64,000 bases of DNA from Arthrobotrys musiformis (Eukaryota > Ascomycota > Orbiliomycetes > Orbiliales > Orbiliaceae). The position numbers and the translations under genes were made by a program. How positions within the stretch are numbered: position 1 is the stretch's first letter; every line of letters starts with the position of its first letter. Below are positions 1-12,184 of the stretch, piece by piece. The notes beneath the pieces were generated by a model. The model was not told where the DNA came from. It saw nothing but the letters and a program-made list of their open reading frames with translations, and did not search any database. The stretch covers positions 4,868,501-4,932,500 of the forward strand of contig JAVHJL010000002.1 of the NCBI GenBank assembly GCA_036971715.1. Reading direction: 5' to 3'.

Positions 1-7
1 GTCCGTC

Positions 8-479
8 CTAACTTTCTGTAATTGCAGGCGTTCCAATTGAAAGTCGATAGGTGTCAACCACTGGCGAAGGAGATCTACGGAAAAGTTAGCGTTTGCTTCG
101 ACCCAGAGACAGCTTACGCAAAAGGTATCTTGAACCAACTTGGATAATCTAGGGGGACTGAGGCGAACATCGCTAAGTTCGCATCTGTCGGCATTGACGA
201 CTGTCGATGTATTGGCGAGAATCCGGAGAACGCAGCGGATTGGGGGCCTGTCGCAACTGGAGTCGGAGGGAAGAATTCACCCCCACCCCCAGAGCTCCTT
301 GGTCTTTCTCCCCACGATGCTTCCCATGTCGTATCAATAGATGCACGACGTTCGTTTCCAACACGATTCAAATCTGAACTTGAGTATGAGTGTCGTCGTT
401 CTCCGCCGAATGGTAAATATCCATGGGGCAAAATTATTGGCGTACCAGATTGAGGGGAAGATACACTAGAAAAACTCAT
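8..479 (-). CDS. Small Ser/Pro-rich protein with basic phospho-site motifs (two exons)
   Basis: Exon 1 is 479..118 and exon 2 is 74..8. The 43-nt intron (75..117) has a GTAAGC donor, a GCTAAC branch site and a TTTCCGTAG acceptor. Splicing replaces an early stop with a 22-residue tail ending at a TAG at 10..8, giving 142 aa. The protein is rich in Ser, Pro and Gly and looks disordered. It has three short basic-Ser motifs of the PKA type (RRHS, RRAS, HRQS) and a central Trp-containing segment, TTWEASWGERP. There is no signal peptide or membrane segment. I do not recognise the family. The regular spacing of the basic-Ser motifs suggests a phospho-regulated cytosolic or nuclear protein, which is inference. 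The gene reads toward the left edge but ends inside the window. Confidence 0.7.
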
Positions 480-3400
480 ACCGCGACTTCCTGTGATGAA
501 TTAGTTTAGCATCGCCCGGCTTCAACAATACGACAGCAATACCTCCTCCCTCAAAAAAAAGGAAAAAAGAATTTAAAAAAACAAAATGTGTATAATATTA
601 ACAATGAAGAAAGAAAGGTGGAGTGGAGTTCATGATCATACGAACAATCGTGAAAGGATCGGAAAAGGATCGGGGTTGTAGCTTATAATATCTCCACACT
701 TACCATGGGATGAATGATTAGAAAGCAAAGGCCTCGAATTCGGGCTCCTTGACCCGGCCGCAGTTCCCACTGGAGATATTGGCGATACATTATTGTATTC
801 GCGCATGCGAAAATAGTGATCTGTGGCTGAAGAAGGACTCGGCCCCCAAGTCTGTTGCCGAACAGCCATATTCTCAGCACGGGTTCCCTGCAACGCCGGC
901 TAGGAGTTTGAAAGATAAAAGAATTCGGCAGTTTGCCCCGATTTTATAAATTCACTGTGCAGTGATCTGGTGAGAATCCAAAATTGGAACTCGTGGTTTT
1001 CATTAGGTCTCGTATTACGAGACAGGCTGAAGTTGGTAGAATGTAAGTTAGCATGTGCATGCTGATAATCAATCGTGAGAAGAAAAAGGTTGTAACAGCT
1101 CACAGGAAAACGCCTTATGAAACTAATTGAAGGGACCCGTTCAACGTTTGGGGCGGGAGGGTTGCTTACCTTAATTACTATGTGCACCTGTGGGGAGAGT
1201 ATTGTGTGCTTTGGGTAAATCTTTTTTCGACTCCAAGGAAGGGTTTGCAATGGGGCGACAGAGCTAGAGTTGATATTTGGCACATAGGATACAACCGCCG
1301 GTCAAAAGAGCAGGGCATAAGAGATATAAGTTAAGAGCAAGAAAGATATCTCGAATTCCAGCGTCCAGGGTCGACAGAAGATAGTCAGGACCAGGAGAGG
1401 TATGAGAGCCGGGAACGATCACGAGGGCGTTTCCGAGAACATGCACCAGCTCGCCTGCAGACCCCCTCCTTCCAGGAGCCACGATCCTGGATGATGATAG
1501 ATCGACCGACAAGCTTGCCCGTTTCTGCGTTTCATTGAACCGCGCTAAAATGAATAGGAGGCGGGCCCTGGGTTTGTGCCAAGCAAGCAGTCCTCTTTTC
1601 GGTTGAAGTTGTCAAAAACGAGACCTCGCGCAGCAGCCCGCAGAGAGGGATAACGGAAGGTGCAAAGCGAACTTGGGCGCAATGGGCCACTGCACGGTTT
1701 GTTCGATATTTAGTGGTTGGACTGTGGCTGATGTAATTCCGCTTGGGATTTGGAATTCTCATTTAGCGACCGCCCTCGCGACTTCTCATGCATGCAAGGG
1801 TGCAGTTGGCAGCATATACGGCAGAACATGTCGAAGCTGCCACCGTCCGGGTCTTCATTGGCACGGTTTTGATGCGGTTCCAGTTGCACTTCTCGATTTC
1901 GACATCTTGACTCGCGTGGAGTGTCTGCTCCCGCCGAAGCTCACTTGTGCATGCAGTTGTGGTCAAACTCTGTCGACATGTCGCGACGGAGCAAGTTCCG
2001 AGGTTTGGTCCCATGCATCTTATCCTTGCTGTTGGGGTTCAACACAGGGGTCAAGGCCTCACGATATCGAGGCTGAGCTTACTTTGGCCAGCCATGGCCA
2101 CCGGGCTGTTCACTTCGCGTAGCCAAAAATATCTTTCATCCCATATAACTCTCAGATTATCATACATTCAGTGCACGCAGAAGCTGTCCTTTCGCTGGAA
2201 ATATTCGCTAATTAAGTTAGTTTGCTTAATAAATTTAAACCCCGCGGTGTATTTTCTATGGAACACCTGTTGTCAGCCCAGCATTAGGGCTGAAAAAAAT
2301 GCGACTTCGACTGCTAAATTAACGATATCGATGCATCAGCAATTGATGGGATCACTACCATTGCGTCGACGCATCTTATCCTGGTGGTTTAACCAGGGAA
2401 TTAATACGGACTCTTGCACGAACTCCGCCTCTACATGTACATCAAACGGAATGTAATATAAATTAAAATTCGAAGAAAAAAATATAGTTTGCTAGCGCAG
2501 CGGTCGCAGTCGCAATGGGCGTCGGCCTTAAGTCGGCGGGAACAACCAGCTAGTTAAATACAAGATAACCTGTGAAGCGGGATAGAAATTGCGAAGGCTT
2601 CAGCTCAGATCGAATCGCTAGAGATTTCGGCAAACCCCTCCCGCGACAGGAGGCAGTTTGTCAACGTTGCAACCGTTTCATTCCAGGCCAGATATATGTA
2701 TGTATGGATGTCTGTATTGACCTGTGTGGCTTGTGGGTACAGCAAAGTCCTTGGATGTGATACACTACAGAGCATGGGACTTCCCTAGCTCGGCCTGACA
2801 TCCACACTCCTAGCTACTCCGTATTCAAGTTATGTAAGTAAATCCCTATTGCCGTAAGCATAATAAATCATCTTATATGCCGCCGACAAGCCTTTTCTAT
2901 CCACCCCGAGATACAGAGGCGATCTCGCATTTCATTAGCCTAGAATGATTTGTCATCAGCGGGAGCTCGGACAAGCAATTCTAATTGATAGCTTAGCCCT
3001 AACCAAGGCCCTATTGAAATTTGCCGGTGATCGGATCCGTACTTGAACAATATGAAGTCGAACAAGCAATCCAACAATCCAACAATACGTCAAAAAGACT
3101 TCATATAAACTAGCTGCGGCTCGAAGAGCACTCATTTACATAGGTTAGTGTACATGTAGGTCCTGGTGTATTAAGACATGGTTAAATATTCGTAAAAGGA
3201 TTCCATAAATATAAGTATACCTGTGGCTCTCAATGCAATGAATTTATTGATATATTCATGGCCAATATTATATTGGAAATACAATATATCGGCCCCATTG
3301 CATTCATCGACTAACCCTTGAAACCATGGGTCGGATAACTATCGTAGCTAATTCTATATATCGATCTGAGGTTCTACGTTAAAGGTATTACGCGATGTGA

Positions 3401-5250
3401 TTAGTAGTTGAAGGGCTGTTAGCAAATTGCTCAAATAGATGCTACGTCGAATATTTTACCCTTGTCTATCCGCCAATCCCGACAAAGTTTTGATTATCCC
3501 TGACTCTCTTCCCGTCCAGGGAGCAAAACAACATGGCGATGCATCTGCATATCCGGAATGAATTCGTGAACTGCAATAATGTATTATGTAGGCTGTGACA
3601 GTAGAACGGTTCAAGAGGTAGAATTCCTTCACGGTTTCCTGTAGCCCCTTTCAAGGATGCACTAAACCCCACATTTATCTAATTTCCAAAAGAACGCGAA
3701 CGATAACCATCAGAATTAAAAGATTTCCTGTGGGTGAGTTACAGCACACATGCACAGTTTACATATACTGTGGTGGATCCGATCGCACCCTTGTTCAAAT
3801 CATGAAACGTTCGAACGACACCGCCTCGAGGCCTTTTAGTTCGCAAATTTAATGGTATTTAGTGTGGAGGTGCAGGACAGTCCGTTCGCAAGTGCGGAAA
3901 CACAATCTTCAACCCCCGTTGGGATTCTAAATATAAATCCGCAGCGGCTCTTTGAGTCCCGAATGTTCATCACGGAAAACCCGGATATGGTCTTGGAAGG
4001 GTTCTAGTAACACCACAGGCTTCGTACGACATACCGTCTTCAACAAATGCAACACGGTCTTCGACCGTGACCACATTTGAAACAAAACCCTCGATTCGAT
4101 TCATGATCTCACAGGACTTAACTTACTAACGGGCTAAATTCAAACATCAGCTCCCCGTTCTCGAACCAAATTATTACAAAGTCGCACGCATAAAATATGT
4201 AGCTTACAAAGTATTTTTCTAATGGTGGCAAGGATCGGAGAAGATTTTTTTGATAAGATCCTACTTAATTGATCATTCTAAGAAGCTTCCTACTGAGGAA
4301 CTAGCATCGATCTGTGCAGGGCAACCTTGCAGGTGCATTCTTATCTGCCGGAACACCTTCCAAACCAGACACCGATACAACAATGCGGGCCTTAAATCCG
4401 CCAACATCGGATGAACTTGTCTGCGATATCTAGCCATTATTATCTCATCAATCCGGCTGGATTGACCTGTTATGTCAAAGTGCAAAAAGGCTTTGCTCAA
4501 AATATCTGTTTTGGGTCTAACAGTTGGCGACGGGTGATAACGAACCTTCTCGACAAACACTCTATCGAATGTCAATTGGAATCAACCAATCTGACCATAC
4601 GTACCATTTTCTTTGAGAGAAAAGTGATTGTTAACTCGCTGGGCCTGGAAAGTCGCCGGTGCATAAGCATTTTCATGCCTATTCAACTGCGAGCTAAGGA
4701 CTTAATGCGAGCCATCCTCCCCGCACTTTCCGGGAAATTCCTTTGACCTAATGACGCAGATGGTCCCCACAATGCTTGCATGAAAAAAAAAACTCGGTAA
4801 AATCGCATTTTTCAGCGAACAAGCATTACATACCGAAATCGCAGAGAATCGTTCTGGCCGCATAATCTTGAGACAAGGGAAGGGGTTCTTAGATATCTTA
4901 TATCATCAATTACATATACCTTTTTAAAGTTATTCTGTCTCCCGCCCATTCATTTCGGACATAGCTCGCGACGCGGCGAAAGCGTCGGTGTGACTTTAAA
5001 CCATACTCGTGCCGCTGGTATCCTAAAACCGTCCACAGATACCGATGTAGCTAAGCGTCTTTTCTCCCTCTTTTTTTTTTTTTTTTTTCAAACGTCGGCA
5101 TTACGAGGGAGATTTCAAACTTGGTAGCTAGGAAGCTTGGAGGGAGGCCCCGGCCACTGATTGCATGGTAGTAGCTTCGGAGCTTACTTTTGCGGATGCG
5201 ATGGTAACTTTTGGGGTGCCAATCCTAAGGCCTGACAAAAGACTTCGAGC
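480..5250. other. Gene-poor intergenic stretch
   Basis: No gene model can be supported here. An A-rich run lies at about 555-590, just upstream of the minus-strand gene. The longest open frames (plus strand 1673-2122 and 1947-2456; plus strand 4411-4746 against minus strand 4273-4575) overlap each other, lack domain motifs and have no splice partners. The segment at about 2860-3370 is AT-rich. An 18-nt poly-T at 5071-5088 belongs to the promoter region of the next gene. Confidence 0.5.
5071..5088 (+). repeat. Poly(T)18 tract in promoter region
   Basis: An uninterrupted run of 18 T lies about 165 bp upstream of the TATA box and 315 bp upstream of the ATG of the GFA-domain gene. Poly(dA:dT) tracts commonly exclude nucleosomes in fungal promoters. 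That role here is inferred from position. Confidence 0.7.
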
Positions 5251-5258
5251 TATATAAG
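5251..5258 (+). promoter_or_regulatory. TATA box of the GFA-domain gene
   Basis: TATATAAG lies 153 bp upstream of the ATG at 5404. A pyrimidine- and A-rich leader follows, as expected for a fungal RNA polymerase II promoter. Confidence 0.55.
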
Positions 5259-5403
5259 CTTCGCAAGAACCCTCTCATCCCGTAACTTTATCTCTACATT
5301 CGAACATTCATAATACAAGTTCCATTGCAAATCTCAAATCTCAACCCAAGCTTGACATTTTTACCTACCTTGAAGTCCAACAACCCTTCTCTAAATAATC
5401 ACA

Positions 5404-6038
5404 ATGGTTACCACTGCTGGAAAGTGCCACTGCGGAGAGCTCCAATGGGAGATCACTACTGAGGAGACTCCCGTAAGTACTAATATTCTTGACTCTCTAC
5501 TATCATTATTCGCGGGAAACTAAACGTACCCAACTAGGTCCACATTCTCTGCCACTGCAGCGCTTGCAAGCTCATCGGTGGTGGTGACTACACCCTCAAC
5601 TTGATCGTTCCAAAGGTACTATCAACCCCTCGATACGAAAGGCAACCCAATATTAGGTCACTAACTTGGATTTCGCACGCATTCCAGGACAACTGCAAGA
5701 TCACGAGCGAGACCCAGCCAAACGTCTACACCTACAAGGGTGACTCCGGCAACGATGTCCAATGCTTCTACTGCCCAAAGTGCACCTCCCACCCATGGCA
5801 CTACCAGGTAGGCTTCCTCATATAATATCCCTCTTTCTTTCCCAAGGCCTGAATGTACTAATAATCCGTGCCTTCTACATAGACCGTCAACGCCGACAAC
5901 TACGTCGTCCGCACCGCCCTCCTCTCTGGTGCCGATAAGTTCAGCGTCGCTGCCGAGGTTTACATGAAAGATAAGTTTGAGTTCCAGCCACAGATCGCCG
6001 AGGCTAGTGCTGCTTTCGAGACTGTTCCTCCATCTTAA
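5404..6038 (+). CDS. GFA/CENP-V-domain protein (glutathione-dependent formaldehyde-activating enzyme-like)
   Basis: Four exons (5404-5472, 5538-5615, 5688-5807, 5883-6038) join in frame to 140 aa, with introns of 65, 72 and 75 nt. The product shows the zinc-binding pattern of the GFA/Mss4-like fold: KCHCGE near the N-terminus, then CHCSACKL at about residues 28-35, and FYCPKCTS about 50 residues later. The family includes S-(hydroxymethyl)glutathione synthase-like proteins, but most fungal members have no proven substrate. The length of 140 aa is usual. There is no signal peptide, so it is probably cytosolic. The start has a favourable ACAATGG context and a TATA box 153 bp upstream. The codons look highly optimised (many C-ending), suggesting good expression. 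Formaldehyde/glutathione chemistry should not be taken as demonstrated. Confidence 0.88.
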
Positions 6039-6629
6039 ATTCGACCTCAGGGAAGGGACGAAAAAAGTCTAGTTGTCCTAAGCTATCCATGAAATGGCTT
6101 GGACGATAGAAAAAAGCATATGGCGGAGTTGGAGTTACAAATTTGTTTCAATGGCGGGTTTATGGTAGAGATTGAGATTAAGAGCGAGAGCGAGCATGTC
6201 ACTGGCGGGTACTTGGCTGTTTCCTGAGTTAATAGTTGCGAGGTCGACGAAATACCCGATAACGGGGATAATTATGATAGTAATCAGAATTATTAATACC
6301 ATTGATGGAAATATTCAAAGTAGAGATCCGATAGTGAAGGTAGTAGGATTTTCCAGCAAGAATGATCGCCCGAAATCTTTTGGGCCAGGTAGTATCGCCA
6401 GAGATTGACACAGAGCTGCTTCTATCCCAGTCCTAGTATAATATACAATACTAATCGATTGATCATGGGCTAATAAACTATCTACTAGAGTCGATTGTTG
6501 TTATATGGATTATGAAACGATTACGTAGATACATGAAGTATACTCCTGATAAACTGGCCATCCACCTACGGGATGCCTATCAGATTGCCAAAAAAAAAAA
6601 AGAGTAAAAGTAAAAGCTTGGCTCTGAGA
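6039..6629. other. Convergent 3' intergenic region
   Basis: This lies between the convergent GFA-domain gene (plus) and the CBM1 gene (minus). It is AT-rich and should hold both 3' UTRs. A 12-nt poly-A run at 6590-6601 reads as poly-T on the strand of the CBM1 gene. No ORF looks real. Confidence 0.5.
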
Positions 6630-7877
6630 TCAGGGATATATCTTCGGCCGCATTCCTGGCCTAGGAGGCCCTAGTAAATCTCTTTGCGTCAACTTCCTAA
6701 CTGGTGTAACAACCGCCCTAACGTTTCGCACAGGGGTAGCTGATTTCTTCACTTTCCTACTACCACCTACACACTGTGAGTACCATTGATTCTGATACTC
6801 ACAGACTGACCCAGCCGGACAACCCGAAGGACCACTATAGCCAGACCTGCCACATTGCCCCCACAATGTCTGCGGGCCGCTTACATCTTCTACTCGTCCA
6901 ATATTCCCATTCCCACCACCACATAGAGGGGCGTCTCCAGGAATATACGTATACGGCACAGGATAACACAAGCTCTCCGGGGTTTCCTGGTAGTAAGGCT
7001 CATTATTCGGCCTAGTAGGCCCACACATGGCGTATTGCGCAGGCGCTTCGTATCCATTCGAGGTCTTTGTCCAACAGTAATCACCTGAATCACAGTCCTT
7101 CGAGGATCCGAGAAGGTCCCAGCAAATGCCACCGCATTGCCGGTAACGACCTGTCGCGCCGGGTGTCAGGGTGCTTGCGCAAGCCCAGTATCGAGTTCCC
7201 GGCGGACAGGTTAGGGCGTACGAGATAGTAGGTAGGCACTGACTATACCAGAAGTTTCGGCAGGCACAACCATAGCCTTGGGGACACATTGTGGCGGTCG
7301 TCCACGCTATATGTGTTAATATTAGGCAATTAGTCTATGCATTCTAGATCGAACATACTGAATACATACCGCTTCCTGCAATTACGGAAGACTCCGTAAA
7401 CCCACCACACTGCCCAAACGCAGACGCCACATCAGTTATAGTCGTTGTCCATCTGACTGTACAGGTATCGTAAACCGTTCCTGAATCAAACTGTTCACAC
7501 CCATCTGGTGCAGTTGTTGTAATGCAGAAATCCCCACTCGATTGGCATTGGCACTTAAACCCCACAGGGCAAATGGCCGTTGTCGTGCCGCCGTTGCTTT
7601 GGTAAGCGTACCCACAGGAGGACCCTGGAAGAGCAGCCCATTCTGGGAGGGTTGCGTATAGATATGTGGTAGCGGTGGGGTCGCTACCGCCGACTGGACC
7701 GTCACGTTTGATCAGTTGGCCGTTAAGAAGCGAATAGTCTGGAGAACGTTTACGGATATCGAAGCCAGAGCGTTTGTTGTATCCGCAGATTTGGCCGGCC
7801 CACACAGGACAGGCGAGAGCGCGAGCTTCGACAGCGGCAGAAGTCAGGATGACTAGTGAAATAAATAAATCCTTCAT
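6630..7877 (-). CDS. Secreted cysteine-rich protein with CBM1 (fungal cellulose-binding) modules
   Basis: Exon 1 is 7877..7370 and exon 2 is 7306..6630. The 63-nt intron (7307..7369; GTATGT donor, ATATAG acceptor) splits a CBM1-like module. The product is 394 aa. Residues 1-20 form a signal peptide. Dibasic sites follow at 42-44 (RKR) and 57-58 (KR). The clearest CBM1 is at 318-349 (WGQCGRSGYSGPSGC to WYSQCV), with the usual aromatic residues and four cysteines. Two further CBM1-like cysteine modules lie at about 154-193 (FGQCGG to FWYSQCL) and 224-264 (YRQCGG to YAMC). A looser Cys-rich segment occupies 88-139. No catalytic domain is present, so it probably binds cellulose or chitin in the wall or in plant debris instead of hydrolysing it. 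The basic C-terminal tail (350-394) has no recognised motif. Confidence 0.85.
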
Positions 7878-10543
7878 ATTGAGTCTGCGTGGGTGCTATT
7901 CACGATAGGGATATACCCTTTCACCTAAGCCAAAGTGGAGAGCGACGCAGAGTAAATGCTAAATTTGGTCTTGAGATATGCTAAATATCTAGATATCCGA
8001 TGCTGGAATTTGTGATACGAAAAAGCGCCCGGCCGCGCCCAAAAAAAAAAAAAACGTATTTTCATAAAACAAGCAGACAGTACTAGTTTAAGGGGTTTAT
8101 ATCCACTTGATCATGCGATAGCCATAGCGCTGATCGCAGACAGACAGCAGCTCGCAGGAATCTCCATATCAGAATATGGATCCATGGAATGCTGGGGTAT
8201 GTGCAGCTAGGCTTCTATGCGCTTGTTAGATCCTGCCTCTAGAAGCGTGGAGTATATACAATATAGCCGCTCGTTTCGTTCACTAAAACAACGATGATGT
8301 CAAACAGTTAGCCGGCAGGCATCTCTTATCGGGACTACCAGTGATGAAGCAGCGCTATCTTACCAATAGGAAAGAAACGTGGGTGGTTTTTAGAAGGATC
8401 TTCGCAGCAAAGCGAGAAAGAGGCGACCGCCGGGAAGAGGACCCCGTAATCGTATGGGCCATTTAATTATGAGATGGAACTACCTGAAGGGATAACGTAC
8501 TCAGCTCAGGGTGCAATCGTTTTACCTTGATTTCGAGTATAATTAGCATCCGCCCATGGCACCTCTAGGTGACGATTCGTATAAAACCACCTTGGTTAAC
8601 AAATAAGTGGCTAGTTTACGTGTGTGGGTTCTGAATATCTAGGTAGGTACTCACGCAAAATTAATATCGGTGCGAAACTGCCCCTGCAGCTAGCTGAGAT
8701 TGTGTTATCAGAAGCTAACACCGATGACACATCCTGCTGCCGAAATTCTCCATGCTCGAGTCAATCACCAGAGATACGTTAACCTAGTTAACTTAGTTAC
8801 AGTCATAACGCACTGTATCGAACTTTAATCAACAACGCCCTGGGATAATTACTATAATTTTGAGCTTAGCTAGTCTAGATCGATCTCCGTATGTCGCAGG
8901 TGTACCAGTTAAAATTAAAACGTGGGCAGTACGTATACACTGCGTGGTATTTTGGAGTTAAAGGTGTTGTATTCCAAATGGTGAGGCTTTACAAATCTAT
9001 CATGTACATGCATGTTGGACATCTTCGATCAAATCAAAATGGAAGATAGGCCTCTGAAAACTTCATATCGATGATCACTCCCCTAAAATCGCTAGTGCTT
9101 AGAGGAATGTTCTCGTATCGACACTGCAATGGCGGCTGAAACGATTCTCACTTCAGAGTACCATCCAAGTCAGTACGTCGTCGGCATGTCCCACAGATCG
9201 AAATTGTACAGACTTCACAGTAAAAACCGTGGAGTCAACGCTTTCGCTTGTACCCAAGCGGAGCCATTTCGAATATGTCATTTCGTAGCTAGGGTGCTAG
9301 GGTTTGCTTGCATAATTAGCTTCACGCGGGCACGGCGATCTAAAGTTTAACAACAATGAATTCACAATGAAGACTTGCAAGCTTGGGGCGGGGGCGCGTT
9401 TTTAGAACACTAGGTTACGATCGTTGACGGATCTACGGGGCCACTGAGGGGCACGCCAGATATTAGAGGTGTAGCAATGAAGTCGTATATGGCGATGTCA
9501 AGTGGGGCGCATGTCTTTCGAACTCTTCTACAAGGTTATATTATATACCTTGTGGTTGCAAACCGTGTTGCAGGTTGTCGATATGTCGGTGAGCATTCTG
9601 AACTTCCATAACGGGGTAATACGGCGAGAAATTCGAAAGAACGGCCTTCTATGGTCGCCTTTTCAAACCTGCATTATCGCTTGTTGGGCGGTCTAGATAT
9701 GTTCCGCATGACCCAACTTGGTTAGAAACCGCGAAACAGTGGCCTACCAGCTCGCAGATTGTAGCCAGTTCCATCGAGATGTTCATACCATGTGCTGACT
9801 TATAGGGTGCTAGGATTATATCAAACTGAAGCCTGAATCGGGGTCGTCGCAAAAAATTCCCTGCTGAAGTACCCATGTCTTACGAAAGAAACATTAATCC
9901 TTGGATCGAGGTGTACGAATTTATTCGAATTCTAGATAATATTCCTAAATGCACCCCCCCGCGAGGCGTTGAACTCTTGCAGAAATCAAGGCCGCTGACG
10001 TTTTCGATGGCATGCAGGTCCCACAACTGCAATTAACTTTTCGTAGGGATTGCGACTGCAGGACTTGGGCCCTTTCCTGCAAGCCTTCCAAGCCACCGAT
10101 CACTTCCCGTGGATGGGGTTTCACATGCGTAGATACAGGTATGCGTGCAAATGCAATGCTTAGGAAGCTTGATAACGAACTGGGTTTGGAGCTAGATAAC
10201 GAAACTTTCGTGAAATATTGCATGATATTGCAATCCGATACCTAAACGATGGGCATTGATATAAATATATCGCTTACAATATTCAACCAGGTTCTCCTCT
10301 GATGAAGATCGAACATACACACCCCACCCTCTGTTTATCAAGTTTCAAATTGTAACCGGTAAGAGCAGTGACCCGCTATCGTAGTATATTCGCACGAATA
10401 TTAGAGATATATACTGTCGCTTTCGTCAATTCTTCCCGTTGAGAAAGCGAGTCGCCCCGAGCCCGCCGCCAAACCATTCTAGGAATCCATCGTTCTTGTA
10501 CCGTTCCCTTCCTAAGCCTCTTCAACCTGACCATATAGCCAAA
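7878..10543. other. Intergenic region, no gene seen
   Basis: A poly-A run lies at about 8041-8054. Only short, overlapping open frames occur, for example 9129-9350 and 10012-10245 on plus and 9945-10223 on minus. None has a recognisable domain or splice partner. The last 150 bp hold the leader of the rhodopsin-like gene, with a TATATAC element near 10407. Confidence 0.5.
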
Positions 10544-12184
10544 ATGGCAGAGCCTCTTACCCAAAGTGATATATTCTATATCACGCTGACTTGCTATTAT
10601 TGGGGCTCATCTTCTCCCCGCTTTACTTATGAACATACAAGTGAAGCTGTGAAATCACTTGCCCAACTCTACCTCGACTACCCGAATATTGCAGATAACC
10701 AAGTGGCAGGTTATTATGGCTGGGATAATAAAACATACGATATCATGGCTATGAACTTTGCGCCGTTCAATGAGACGGCCCTTGCAGCTGAGCTGCTGCC
10801 GTTAGCACCGCATCCGAGGGCTACTGGATCAGTTTTGCCGTTGTTCGTTGTATTTACAGTTGTGAGTACTGTAGTAATGGCCTTGAGGCTCTGGTCTAGA
10901 TGGTCGTTGCTTGGGAGAATTCAGATATTTGATTGGGCTGCTTTGTTCTCTTATGTAGGTCTCGGGTTAAAGCTTTCTCTCGAAGCTCGTTTTATTCAAG
11001 GTCTTGACGGACTAATACGTTCATAGTTCCTAATAGTCGCATGGGGCGCATACGGTGTCCATGCTAGCCTTGTAGGCGGCGATATGGCTAGTTGGTGTGA
11101 TCGCTCGTATTTCCAAATCAAACAGCAGTCTATTGTATGTCCCCGAAACACCCAATAGTAAAGGCTGCACCACTTACATATATGGTCTTAATAAAATCAA
11201 ATAGGCCTACAACATCGGCATGACAACCTATCCTATGGTCGTGCTTTCCATCAAGCTGGCCCTCTTAATCTTCTATTACCAGTTGTCAACCTGGGCCGCA
11301 CTCCGCACAGCTGTTCTAATAACCGGGTTTATATCCGTCGGAAACGCATTTGGTGGTTTCTTTGCCTTCCTATTCCAATGTAACAGGGTAAACTTCTGGG
11401 ATGCGGAGTTCGACTTAAGTCTCGAGTGCAAAGTGCGTACCCTTAAGGCCATCCTTGGTACTGGTGTCGTAAATATAATCACTGATGCTTTGGTCTGGGT
11501 GATCCCTATGCCCTTGGTGTGGCGACTCCAGCTATATCCTAGAGAGAGAATTATCGCATTCTTCACATTTGGGCTGGGCGGGATGTAAGTCCATTTATCA
11601 TAGCAGTGGTGAGGAACCAACCAATCGCTAATAGATACTCGATCGTAGTGCTTGTGTGGCTGCTGCGGTCCGACTAAAGGCTGTTCAAGATTCCATCAGG
11701 TTTGGAATCAATGGCAAAGACTCCATCCTTCCGATAATCGCTTGGGGAATGTACGAATAAGACACAAATATTTCCGTGGTTTTGTCCCAAAGCTAATAAA
11801 CTCCAACCTAGTATCGAGCTTAATCTGGCACTCATCTGCAGCAGCGCCCCAGCGCTCCGTGCACTTCTCATGAAGCATGTCCCCAAGCTCATTTCATACG
11901 GCAGCAACGGAGTGTCAGATATCAAATCCATGTTCAAACGAACCAGTGGCACCAGTGGCAGGTTCGCTGGAACTAGAGTCCGGTCTGCTGTTGGTAAAAC
12001 ACATATTCGTGTTCATTCCGACCCTCAGTCTCCAGTGAGTCCACAATCTCCGCACGGAAAGGACACATCAACAGCTTCTATTGGTATCGGGTATATCGAA
12101 TACGAGAAAAGGGATTCCACGGGGACTGAAGTGGAGCTGCCGATACAACATCCACCCCACGCAAGGGTAGACGAACTTGTTTAA
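10544..12184 (+). CDS. Seven-transmembrane rhodopsin-domain (SAT4/PTH11-like) integral membrane protein
   Basis: Five exons (10544-10954, 11027-11134, 11205-11584, 11649-11750, 11812-12184) join to 457 aa; introns are 72, 70, 64 and 61 nt. The first helix is at about 97-116 (LPLFVVFTVVSTVVMALRLW). It is followed by the IFDWAALFSY segment and five more hydrophobic spans. The conserved extracellular pattern (FQC, then FWDAEF, then a later Cys) and a proline-containing helix (VWVIPMPLVW) are typical of the fungal rhodopsin-domain family (PF20684). The long N-terminal ectodomain has two N-glycosylation sequons (NKT, NET). The cytosolic tail is Ser-rich, with repeated SP sites. Family members are proposed surface receptors; no ligand can be inferred. 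I chose the ATG at 10544 (CCAAAATGG) because the frame upstream of it is leader. For intron 3, the nearer AG at 11634 would stop after 14 codons. Confidence 0.85.

Noticed and set aside
1673..2456. Two overlapping plus-strand ORFs (149 and 169 codons)
   Set aside because: They overlap each other in different frames and also minus-strand frames. They have no domain, no splice partner and irregular codon use.
4273..4746. Opposed ORFs of 100 and 111 codons
   Set aside because: Both strands are open over the same DNA; no recognisable motif or gene context.
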